This document shows positions 9,146-15,735 of a stretch of DNA of 64,000 bases, piece by piece (position 1 is the stretch's first letter; each line of letters opens with the position of its first letter). Location of the stretch: contig NZ_CP081964.1 of NCBI RefSeq assembly GCF_019844075.1, positions 682,001 through 746,000 on the forward strand, given 5' to 3'. Below the pieces are notes generated by a model. The model had not been told where the DNA came from and did not search any database. It saw only the letters and a program-made list of their open reading frames with translations. Both the position numbers and the translations under genes were made by a program. The stretch comes from Curtobacterium sp. TC1. GTDB lineage: Bacteria; Actinomycetota; Actinomycetes; Actinomycetales; Microbacteriaceae.

Positions 9146-10053
9146 CCGCGAGCACCGGGGTGACCAGGCCCAGCGGCGTCCGCAAGCGGCGACGGAACCT
9201 CGTCGCGTACCTCTACATCCTGCCGGCGTTCGTCGTGTTCGCGGTGTTCCTCGGGGTCCCGTTCCTGCAGAGCATCCAGTACTCGTTCTACGACTGGGAC
9301 GGCCTGTCCGCGGCGACGTGGGCGGGGTTCTCGAACTACGTCGGCGTCGTCACCGACGCGCAGCTCCGTGCGTCGTTCGGGCACGCGCTGGTGCTCATGG
9401 TCTTCTACGCCGCGATCCCCGTCGCGGTGGCGCTGTTCCTGACCGCACTGATCTCGCGGGCGAACGGCCTGCCCGGGATGTCGTTCTTCCGGACGGTCCT
9501 GTTCCTGCCCCAGGTGATCGCGTCGGTCGTCGTCGCCACGATCTGGGTGTCGATCTACTCCGCCGGCGGTCTGCTCAACGACGGCCTCCGGCTGATCGGA
9601 CTCGGACAGTTCGCGCAGGTCTGGCTCGGCGGCTACGACACGGCGCTCCCGGCTATCGGGTTCGTCGGCACCTGGCTGAACGTCGGACTGTGCCTGGTGC
9701 TGTTCCTGTCCGGCGTCGGCAACATCCACCCGAGCCTGTTCGAAGCCGCTCGCATCGACGGTGCCGGTTCGGCGCGGGAGTTCTTCTCGATCACGCTCCC
9801 GTCGCTCCGCGGCCAGATCGCGGCTGCACTCACCCTGACCGTGGTCTCCGCACTGAAGACCTTCGACCTGGTCTACGTCACCACGAGCGGCGGCCCGGGG
9901 AACTCGACGTCCGTCCCGGCGTTCGAGGCGTACAACCGGGCGTTCCAGACGGGCCAGGTCGGGTCCGCTGCGGCCGTGGCGGTGTCGCTGACCATCGTGA
10001 TCATGATCGTGACCGCCCTGATCAGCCGCCTCCAACCGAAGGACGTCGCATGA
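9142..10053 (+). CDS. ABC sugar permease, MalF/UgpA type
   Basis: A 303-residue inner-membrane permease with about six transmembrane helices, the first being LVAYLYILPAFVVFAVFLGV. The cytoplasmic EAA loop that docks the ATPase is EAARIDGAGSAREFFSITLP at residues about 200-219. GTG start within the upstream stop (GTGA overlap). It forms a heterodimeric channel with the next gene product. No ATP-binding subunit is encoded here, so a shared ATPase of the MsmK/MsiK type must be supplied from elsewhere (inference from family knowledge). Confidence 0.92.
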   Translation: MTASTGVTRPSGVRKRRRNLVAYLYILPAFVVFAVFLGVPFLQSIQYSFYDWDGLSAATWAGFSNYVGVVTDAQLRASFGHALVLMVFYAAIPVAVALFLTALISRANGLPGMSFFRTVLFLPQVIASVVVATIWVSIYSAGGLLNDGLRLIGLGQFAQVWLGGYDTALPAIGFVGTWLNVGLCLVLFLSGVGNIHPSLFEAARIDGAGSAREFFSITLPSLRGQIAAALTLTVVSALKTFDLVYVTTSGGPGNSTSVPAFEAYNRAFQTGQVGSAAAVAVSLTIVIMIVTALISRLQPKDVA

Positions 10054-10874
10054 GGCTCTCCGTCCGCGAGAAGACGGTCAACTACGTCATCCTGTCGCTG
10101 TTCGCACTCTTCGCGATCATCCCCCTGATCGGCGTCCTGCTGTCCTCGGTCACCCCGTCGGCACAGAACTCCGGCGGGTTCAGCGTGCCGAGCACCCTCG
10201 ACCTCGGCAACTTCGGCGCCGCGTGGAACCAGGGGCACTTCGCGTCCTACATGCTCTCGAGCGTGTTGGTGACGGTGTCGGTCGTCGTGCTCACGACCGT
10301 CCTCGCCGTCTTCGCCGGGTTCGCGTTCGCCCGACTCGACTTCGTCGGCTCGAACGTCATCTTCTTCCTGATGCTCGCCGGTCTGATGCTGCCCGCCGAG
10401 GCGTTCATCATCCCGCTGTACTTCAACCTGCGGAGTGTGGGCCTCACTGACACCTACACGAGCCTGATCCTGCCCCAGACCGCGCAGTCGCTCGCGTTCG
10501 GCATCTTCTGGATGCGCAGCCAGTTCCGCAGCTTCCCCGGCGAGGTCATCGAAGCGGCCCGGCTCGACGGAGCGCGCGACGTGCGGTTGTTGTGGACCGT
10601 GATGGTTCCGGCGGCCATCGCACCGATCATGACGATGGCACTGCTCATCACGATGTGGACCTGGAACGAGTTCCTGCTGCCGCTCGTCCTGATCACCAGC
10701 GAGGACCACCGCACCGCGCCGCTCGGGCTCGCCTTCTTCAAGGGCGCTCACCTGACCGACTACTCCCTGCTGTCAGCGGCGGGGGTGATCGTCGCGCTCC
10801 CGATCGTCGTCCTGTACTTCTTCCTGCAGAAGCGGTTCATCTCCGGGATGCTCGGCGGGTTCGCCGACCGCTGA
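10050..10874 (+). CDS. ABC sugar permease, MalG/UgpE type
   Basis: A 274-residue permease and partner of the preceding gene, with an ATGA overlap of 4 nt. It has about six helices; the EAA loop is EAARLDGARDVRLLWTVMVP at residues about 168-187. The N-terminus MRLSVREKTVNYVILSLFAL fits the CUT1 second-permease class, and the C-terminal QKRFISGMLGGFADR is typical of that class. This is the last gene of the kinase-transporter unit; the gene that follows faces it on the other strand. Confidence 0.92.
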   Translation: MRLSVREKTVNYVILSLFALFAIIPLIGVLLSSVTPSAQNSGGFSVPSTLDLGNFGAAWNQGHFASYMLSSVLVTVSVVVLTTVLAVFAGFAFARLDFVGSNVIFFLMLAGLMLPAEAFIIPLYFNLRSVGLTDTYTSLILPQTAQSLAFGIFWMRSQFRSFPGEVIEAARLDGARDVRLLWTVMVPAAIAPIMTMALLITMWTWNEFLLPLVLITSEDHRTAPLGLAFFKGAHLTDYSLLSAAGVIVALPIVVLYFFLQKRFISGMLGGFADR

Positions 10875-10898
10875 CGACGGCGGACGATCCCGCGCGTC

Positions 10899-11639
10899 CT
10901 ACGCCACGGGCTCGATGAGGTGCGGGCCGTCGTTCCTCACGCTGTTCACGGTGCGAGCGACCTCGTACTGCTGCAGACCGGCAGCGACCGCCAGCGACTC
11001 GTGGTCGAGGAGCGCCAGCAGGTCGTCGGTGCCGAGGCCCCCGGCGTCGCCGCGCAGCCAGTCGTCGTAGCCGTCGGGCGTCAGGAACGCCGGCATCCGG
11101 TCGTGCACCTCGCCCGGGGCCACGTGGGCGTCGCGCGTGATGATCGCCAGCGACAGCCGCCGCTTGTCCGGGTCGCCCTCGGGCTTCGTGGGGTCGGGCC
11201 AGGCGCTCACGACCCCGGCCATCGCCAGGGCGCCACCGGGTTCGTGGACGAAGTGGGGTTCCTTGCCGTCCTCGCGCACGACCCACTCGTAGTAGCCCTG
11301 CGCGGGCACGATGCACCGGTTCGTCGCGAACGCCCGCTTGAACATGCCGCTCGTCGCGACCGTCTCGATGCGGGCGTTGATCGGCTTCGGGCGTTGCTTC
11401 TGGAAGTCCTTCGCCCAGCTCGGCACGAAGCCCCAGCTGATCTGCGGCAGCTCCCGTTCGCCGTGCCGCTGCCGGACGGCGTACACGGGGTCGGTCGGGG
11501 CGACGTTCCAGCTCGGGGCGAGGCCGGCGTGCACCTCGCCGGTGTCCTCGTCGACGTGCTCGGTCCGGGCCGCGAGCTCACCCATGAGCTCGGGCAACAG
11601 ATCAGCCGTGGTGTCGGAGACGACGAACCTTCCACACAT
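10899..11639 (-). CDS. SOS response-associated peptidase (SRAP, YedK/HMCES family)
   Basis: A 246-residue SRAP-domain protein that covalently traps abasic sites in single-stranded DNA. The N-terminal MCGRF exposes Cys2 as the crosslinking nucleophile after Met removal. The conserved Asn (APSWNVAPT and NARIET), Glu (YYEW) and His (VHDRMPAF) are all present. The protein is full length. The ATG has no Shine-Dalgarno sequence but follows CACACT (11646-11651 on this strand) by 6 nt, the same -10-like box and spacing as the VOC gene at 35183, so the mRNA may be leaderless. It stands alone, downstream of two membrane-protein genes and separated from them by the palindrome at 11706-11762. Confidence 0.93.
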   Translation of the reverse strand: MCGRFVVSDTTADLLPELMGELAARTEHVDEDTGEVHAGLAPSWNVAPTDPVYAVRQRHGERELPQISWGFVPSWAKDFQKQRPKPINARIETVATSGMFKRAFATNRCIVPAQGYYEWVVREDGKEPHFVHEPGGALAMAGVVSAWPDPTKPEGDPDKRRLSLAIITRDAHVAPGEVHDRMPAFLTPDGYDDWLRGDAGGLGTDDLLALLDHESLAVAAGLQQYEVARTVNSVRNDGPHLIEPVA

Positions 11640-11705
11640 GCGCCCAGTGTGCTCCGTGCCCCCGACAGTCGCGCGGCCGGTGGCAGCGGGCAGTCGCCGG
11701 CGCCT

Positions 11706-11762
11706 CGAGTGAGCAGAAGACGACGAGTGCTGTGCGGTGACCCGACGTCTTCTGCTCACTCG
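11706..11762. repeat. Palindromic intergenic element, copy A
   Basis: 17-bp perfect inverted repeat CGAGTGAGCAGAAGACG with its complement (arms 11706-11722 and 11746-11762) and a 23-nt loop. It shares TGAGCAGAA, an internal CGAGTGC, GACCCGA and TTCTGCTCA with copy B at 13096-13144. It may terminate the upstream membrane-protein genes, but the shared loop bases suggest a mobile or selected repeat. Confidence 0.7.
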
Positions 11763-12352
11763 GCGGGGCCGGCGGCGACCCGGGCGCGCTCGGCGCGGCC
11801 GAGGCGGACGACGTACTCCGGCAGCACGAGGACGTAGAGCGCGACGGACGCCACGGGCCACCAGGGCACGACCTCGAGCAACGGGCCGGCACCGAGGGTG
11901 GCGACCCCGGCCCCCAGCAGCGGGGTGACCCGCGCGAGCGTGCCGATCAGGCCGCGGCGGAGCAAGACCGTGTCGGTGCGGACGGCCTCGCGGTCTTCTG
12001 CACGGACAGGGCGTGGCCGTCGCAGCAGGTAGGGCTGCACCGACCACCGCACCGAGTTCTGCCACGAAGCCCGCACCTGCCGCCCGTTGATCGTCGCCGA
12101 GGGGTCCGGCGGGCGCCGCGTCGGGAAGCACGCGAACGTGAGCAGGCCCACGCCGGCCGCCAGCAGCACGATGGCCGCCACGCTGCGGAGCGGAGGCTGT
12201 GCCGTCCAGCCGAGCCGGGCCTCCAGGACGAGCATGCCGACCAACACGACCGCGGCCGCTGCACCGGACCACGCTGCTGCGCGGCGGACACGACGTGGGT
12301 CCAGCACGTCGTCGACGTGCCGGAAGAAGATCCGCCAACCGAGTGCGAACAC
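11756..12352 (-). CDS. Hypothetical membrane protein, paralogue of the upstream neighbour
   Basis: 198 residues, family not recognised. It shows about four hydrophobic segments (around 27-44, 58-78, 133-153 and 158-178) and a cytoplasmic basic stretch between the pairs. It starts with GTG 3 nt after the stop of the upstream gene, so the two form an operon. Both proteins share an N-terminal MF-x-x-GW, a central CF-x-P at the end of the second helix, and HREAV/DREAV followed by an Arg-rich helix, indicating duplication. The C-terminus overlaps the palindrome at 11706-11762. No function is inferred. Confidence 0.7.
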   Translation of the reverse strand: MFALGWRIFFRHVDDVLDPRRVRRAAAWSGAAAAVVLVGMLVLEARLGWTAQPPLRSVAAIVLLAAGVGLLTFACFPTRRPPDPSATINGRQVRASWQNSVRWSVQPYLLRRPRPVRAEDREAVRTDTVLLRRGLIGTLARVTPLLGAGVATLGAGPLLEVVPWWPVASVALYVLVLPEYVVRLGRAERARVAAGPAE

Positions 12353-12355
12353 GGC

Positions 12356-13042
12356 TCAGTCGCCCGGCAGCGAGAGCTTGCTGTCCTTCGGGGTGCCGGG
12401 CCGCCCGCGAGCGGGCGGAGTCGGCGGGACGGGCGGGAGCGCCTCGGCCTCGGCACGCAGCTGCTCCTGACGGCCGAGGGTGCGGATGCCCCCGATGGCG
12501 GTGACGGCACCGCTCGCCGGGATGAGGATCCAGACCGCGGAGAGACCGACGATGTCGTCGTTCGTCGAGATCGTGAACACGTTGAGGAGCACGGTCGCGA
12601 GGAACGCGAGTGCCCACCCTCCCAGCAGCAGGTACCCGCGGAACGCCGCCCGGACCAGCAGGTCGCGGGTCTCGGGCATGCCGTGCAGGACGGCCTCACG
12701 GTGCTTCGGGTCGACCGCGGGAGGGTTGCGGCGGTAGTAGCGGGCGATCGCCTCTTGGGTACGCCAGCCGATGCCCGGGATCGGCGGGACGTTCCAGCCC
12801 TTCGGCCCGACCGGTACGAAGCACGCGCCGATGAGTCCGATGCCGGAGGCGAGCAGCACCGCCACGACGATCGCAGCGGCGACGGGGACGGAGCCGTCGT
12901 CGAAGATCAGTCCGAGGACGACGAGTCCCGCCAGTGCGACGACGGCCACGATCCCGCCGACGAGCACGATGCGACGGCGGCGCTGCACGCTGACGAGAGC
13001 GGGCAGCCGCTCCCGGTACACCTGCCACCCGATCCCGAACAC
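12356..13042 (-). CDS. Hypothetical membrane protein
   Basis: 228 residues with four predicted helices (about 25-46, 52-74, 134-155 and 165-187), a central soluble part with YYRRNPPAVDPKHREAV, and a charged Pro-rich C-terminal tail. GTG start in MFGIGW. It is the first gene of a two-gene unit with its shorter paralogue. No known family was recognised and no catalytic motif is seen. The palindrome at 13096-13144 lies upstream of it. Confidence 0.7.
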   Translation of the reverse strand: MFGIGWQVYRERLPALVSVQRRRRIVLVGGIVAVVALAGLVVLGLIFDDGSVPVAAAIVVAVLLASGIGLIGACFVPVGPKGWNVPPIPGIGWRTQEAIARYYRRNPPAVDPKHREAVLHGMPETRDLLVRAAFRGYLLLGGWALAFLATVLLNVFTISTNDDIVGLSAVWILIPASGAVTAIGGIRTLGRQEQLRAEAEALPPVPPTPPARGRPGTPKDSKLSLPGD

Positions 13043-13095
13043 GTCTCATGTCTACTCGCGCGCGACGCGGAGCGGCTCGGCCGGTCGGTACTCCG

Positions 13096-13144
13096 TGAGC
13101 AGAAATGGTCGAGTGCGCCCGCGCGACCCGACCATTTCTGCTCA
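13096..13144. repeat. Palindromic intergenic element, copy B
   Basis: 16-bp perfect inverted repeat TGAGCAGAAATGGTCG with its complement (arms 13096-13111 and 13129-13144) and a 17-nt loop, between divergent genes. It is related to copy A at 11706-11762: the outer 9 bp of each arm and parts of the loop match while the inner stem differs with compensating changes. Its position between divergent starts makes a terminator role unlikely. Confidence 0.7.
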
Positions 13145-13262
13145 TGAAGTGCGCGGCACCCGCCGCGGACACGCCCGGCGGCACGGTCGCGCGCGGGCGC
13201 CCGGTCCCGGTACCCCGGGCACGTGCAGCACACGTCCAGGTGAGCGCGATGACCTCGGCTCC

Positions 13263-13688
13263 ATGAGTCTCGACATCGTCTACACCGCAGCCGCCCACGC
13301 CACCGGAGGCGGCCGCGACGGGCACGTCCGCAGTGAGGACGACCGGCTCGACCTGGACACCCGCCCGCCGAAGGAGATGGGTGGCAGCGGCGAGGGCACC
13401 AACCCCGAGCAGCTGTTCGCCGCCGGGTACGCCGCGTGCTTCCTCGGCGCGCTGCACGCCGCGGGCAAGGAGCTCGACCTCGACACCACCGGCGCCGAGG
13501 TCTCCGCCGAGGTCGGCATCGGCGGCACCGGTAACGGCGCCTTCGGCCTGGCGGTCGAACTCGACGTGTACGCACCGGCCGCCCCGCAGGAGCAGCGCCA
13601 GCGCCTGGCCGAGCGCGCGCACGAGATCTGCCCGTACTCGAACGCCACCCGCGGCAACATCACCGTCACGCTGTCGATCGTCGACTAG
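13263..13688 (+). CDS. ohr: Organic hydroperoxide resistance protein (Ohr/OsmC)
   Basis: A 141-residue thiol peroxidase of the Ohr branch that reduces organic hydroperoxides using a Cys pair, normally recycled by lipoyl-dependent proteins. The peroxidatic Cys is at about 59 (YAACFLGAL) and the resolving Cys at about 123 (ICPYSNATRGN). The glycine-rich TNPEQLFAAGYAACF block is diagnostic. No OhrR-type regulator is adjacent. Its TAG stop forms the first three bases of the TAGCGT box that probably drives the next gene. Confidence 0.95.
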   Translation: MSLDIVYTAAAHATGGGRDGHVRSEDDRLDLDTRPPKEMGGSGEGTNPEQLFAAGYAACFLGALHAAGKELDLDTTGAEVSAEVGIGGTGNGAFGLAVELDVYAPAAPQEQRQRLAERAHEICPYSNATRGNITVTLSIVD

Positions 13689-13691
13689 CGT
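13686..13691 (+). promoter_or_regulatory. -10 box of the YchJ-type gene, overlapping the ohr stop codon
   Basis: TAGCGT lies 6 nt before the GTG at 13698. The ohr stop codon is its first three bases, so the downstream gene may have its own leaderless transcript despite the 9-nt gap. Confidence 0.5.
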
Positions 13692-13697
13692 TCCGGC

Positions 13698-14084
13698 GTG
13701 GTCACCGACGAGACGCGCTGCCCCTGCCTGAGCGGCAATCCCTACGGCGAGTGCTGCGGCCCCCTGCACCGCGGTGCGGCCGCGCCGACCGCGGAGCGCC
13801 TGATGCGCTCCCGCTTCAGCGCGTTCGCACTGGGCCTGCCCGAGTACCTGCTGCTCACCTGGCACCCGCGCACCCGTCCGGCGGCCCTCGAGTTGGACGC
13901 GTCCCAGCGCTGGACCCGGTTGGACATCCTGACGACGACCTCGGGAGGCCCGTTCGACTCCCGGGGCACGGTCGCGTTCCGCGCGTGGTGGCGTTCCGAC
14001 GACGACCGCGGGACGCTCGAGGAGACGAGCGAGTTCGTCCGCGAGCAGGGACGATGGTTCTACGTGAACGGGGTCGTCGCCTGA
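13698..14084 (+). CDS. YchJ family protein (UPF0225)
   Basis: 128 residues beginning with a Cys-rich metal-binding block (CPCLSGNPYGECCGPLHRG) like a SEC-C motif, then the family segment AERLMRSRFSAFALG and the tail FYVNGV. Members are small cytosolic proteins with an NTF2-like fold and no firmly established function. GTG start without Shine-Dalgarno; TAGCGT at 13686-13691 suggests leaderless expression. It lies 9 nt downstream of ohr, so co-transcription is also possible. Confidence 0.88.
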   Translation: MVTDETRCPCLSGNPYGECCGPLHRGAAAPTAERLMRSRFSAFALGLPEYLLLTWHPRTRPAALELDASQRWTRLDILTTTSGGPFDSRGTVAFRAWWRSDDDRGTLEETSEFVREQGRWFYVNGVVA

Positions 14085-14249
14085 CCGTCCACGCCACGCC
14101 CCGAGCCCATCGAAAGTCGACGACGAACGTCAGATACGACCGGTAGAGTTTCACGACCGACGCTCGCTTGTAAAACCCGTTGGTGGAGGGATGGCTGTCT
14201 TGGTACTTCATCGACCGCTCCCGGTTTCGCCGATCGAGTCAGGGCTCTG

Positions 14250-15131
14250 ATGGCCGTGAATGCGCTCGCGGGGCTGATGATCCCGGTGGCGCTGATCGGT
14301 GCGGTGTTCCTGTCGCTCGGTGCGCAGTTCCAGAGCCGCGGGGTGCAGCGGGTCGAGGCGCGTCTGGGTCGGCAGTCGAAGGGGCTGAGTGTCTGGCACG
14401 TGGTCGGGCTCGTCTCGAGCGGCTACTGGGCTCTCGGCACGCTCATGCTCGGCATCGCCGTGGTGCTCCAACTCATCACCATCACATTCGCCCCCCTGAT
14501 CGTCGTGCAGCCGTTGGGTGCCGTGGCGCTGGTCATCACGACGTGGTTCTCGTCGCGGTCGTCGGGTGTGCCGCTCGGTCGTCGCGCGCGTCGGGCCGTG
14601 TGGACGTGCATCATCGGTGTCGGCATCTTCGTCGGGATCGCGGCGTTCGTCGGGTACGAGAGCGCGATTACCCGTCAGCAGCTCTTCATCGTGCTGGCGA
14701 TCCTGACCGTCGTCCTGGTGCTCGTGCTGGTGTCGTTCCGGCTGGTCGCGAAGCACCGCAGTGCGCTCTACTACGTCGTCGGGGCGGGGGTGCTCTACGG
14801 CTTCGTGGCGACGTTGGCGAAGGTCGTGCTGAACCGGTTCGTGAACGGCACGTTCGACTGGTTGACGGTGCTCGCGATCGTCGGGGTGGTCGTGGCGGCA
14901 TCGCTCGGCGGGTACTTCGTGCAGAACGCGTACTCGAGCGGCTCGGCCGACCTGGTGATCGCGGGGTTGACGGTCATCGACCCGATCGTCGCGGTCGGGA
15001 TCGGCGTCATCGTGCTCGGCGAGGCCTCGGGGGCGCCGTGGTTCGCGGAGGTGGGGTTCGTGGTCGCCGCCGGTATCGCCATCACCGGGGTGTTCCTGCT
15101 CGCCAAGCACCACCCGCAGACCTGGGCCTGA
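14250..15131 (+). CDS. DMT/EamA-like multispanning transporter
   Basis: 293 residues with about nine hydrophobic helices and short loops, an overall layout of the drug/metabolite transporter superfamily (NIPA-like or EamA-like). A conserved-looking segment is VQPLGAVALVITTWF, and the C-terminal half repeats the pattern (DLVIAGLTVIDPIVAVGIGV, then LGEASGAPW). The substrate is unknown. The ATG at 14250 has only a weak upstream purine stretch. It is monocistronic. A GC-rich hairpin just after the stop (about 15133-15150) may act as terminator. Confidence 0.75.
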   Translation: MAVNALAGLMIPVALIGAVFLSLGAQFQSRGVQRVEARLGRQSKGLSVWHVVGLVSSGYWALGTLMLGIAVVLQLITITFAPLIVVQPLGAVALVITTWFSSRSSGVPLGRRARRAVWTCIIGVGIFVGIAAFVGYESAITRQQLFIVLAILTVVLVLVLVSFRLVAKHRSALYYVVGAGVLYGFVATLAKVVLNRFVNGTFDWLTVLAIVGVVVAASLGGYFVQNAYSSGSADLVIAGLTVIDPIVAVGIGVIVLGEASGAPWFAEVGFVVAAGIAITGVFLLAKHHPQTWA

Positions 15132-15263
15132 CGCCGGCCGGCGCGGGGCCGGAGCGCGATGGCCGTCCACTCGGCAGTGTGCCAGATGCAGCTTCTCTTG
15201 GGGGCGCATACCCGCAGGCCCGAAGACTTCCATTTCAATGTAGAAGCTAATATGCTGACGAGC

Positions 15264-15314
15264 ATGTTCATCAAACAAGTGAAAGCCCCCGTACCCTCGC
15301 AATGGCAGCCGTAG
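15264..15314 (+). other. Out-of-frame start of the bacteriocin gene (broken signal peptide coding start)
   Basis: ATG at 15264 opens a 16-codon frame (MFIKQVKAPVPSQWQP, stop 15312-15314) behind a TAATAT box at 15248-15253. If the C5 run at 15286-15290 had one more C, or if the ribosome slipped back by one there, this start would read MFIKQVKAPRTLAMAAVGAA and continue into the bacteriocin frame, giving a complete signal peptide. An alternative in-frame ATG lies at 15252. Confidence 0.6.
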
Positions 15315-15670
15315 GCGCTGCGGTCCTCGTAGGAGTGCTCCTACCGAGTGCGGCGTCCGCCAGCACGGATGCAGTCGGCATCACGCAGGGGGGGTCCGCA
15401 TCCATCAATGGCTCCGAGCAGATCACGATCGACGAGACCGCTGGGCTATCGCCGTTCGCTGAGGCGAACGTAGGCGGGGGCAAGTGGCAATACGGTATCG
15501 GCGGCGGCTACTCGTATTCGTACTATTACCACAAGACTGCAGAGCACCGGTCCACGGCATGTTCGCGAACCGCGTGTGCCAAGACCGGCTGGGCCGGCGG
15601 TGGCGTCACAACGCACGCGAAGGCGTTGAAGACCGCAAGTGGGAACACGGCCTATTGGGACAAGAAGTAG
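15302..15670 (+). CDS. Lactococcin 972-like bacteriocin precursor
   Basis: From the first usable in-frame ATG this is 122 residues: a hydrophobic N-terminus ending in a signal-peptidase site (PSAASA then STD), a spacer, and a C-terminal domain with GGGKWQYGIGGGYSYSYYYH, H-RSTACS and a final GNTAYWDKK. This W-x-x-G / YS-x-Y-x-H / H-S / AYW layout is that of the lactococcin 972 family, secreted bacteriocins that bind lipid II at the septum. The family assignment is supported by the two downstream genes, the usual partners. The annotated start lacks the positive n-region of a signal peptide; the missing part is encoded one frame away at 15264. Codon use (TAT, AAT, TCA) is less GC-rich than in flanking genes, suggesting acquisition. 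Confidence 0.8.
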   Translation: MAAVGAAVLVGVLLPSAASASTDAVGITQGGSASINGSEQITIDETAGLSPFAEANVGGGKWQYGIGGGYSYSYYYHKTAEHRSTACSRTACAKTGWAGGGVTTHAKALKTASGNTAYWDKK

Positions 15671-15735
15671 TCCTCAAGAATTTCGCGCGGCGGAAGGGCC
15701 ACAGTCCTCCGCCGCGCGCTCTCAAGGAGACTCGG

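Noticed and set aside
15484..15735. Upstream extension of the bacteriocin-associated membrane protein
   Set aside because: It overlaps the bacteriocin gene in another frame, has no ribosome site, and the TTG at 15736 behind AAGGAG gives a normal signal-anchor start.
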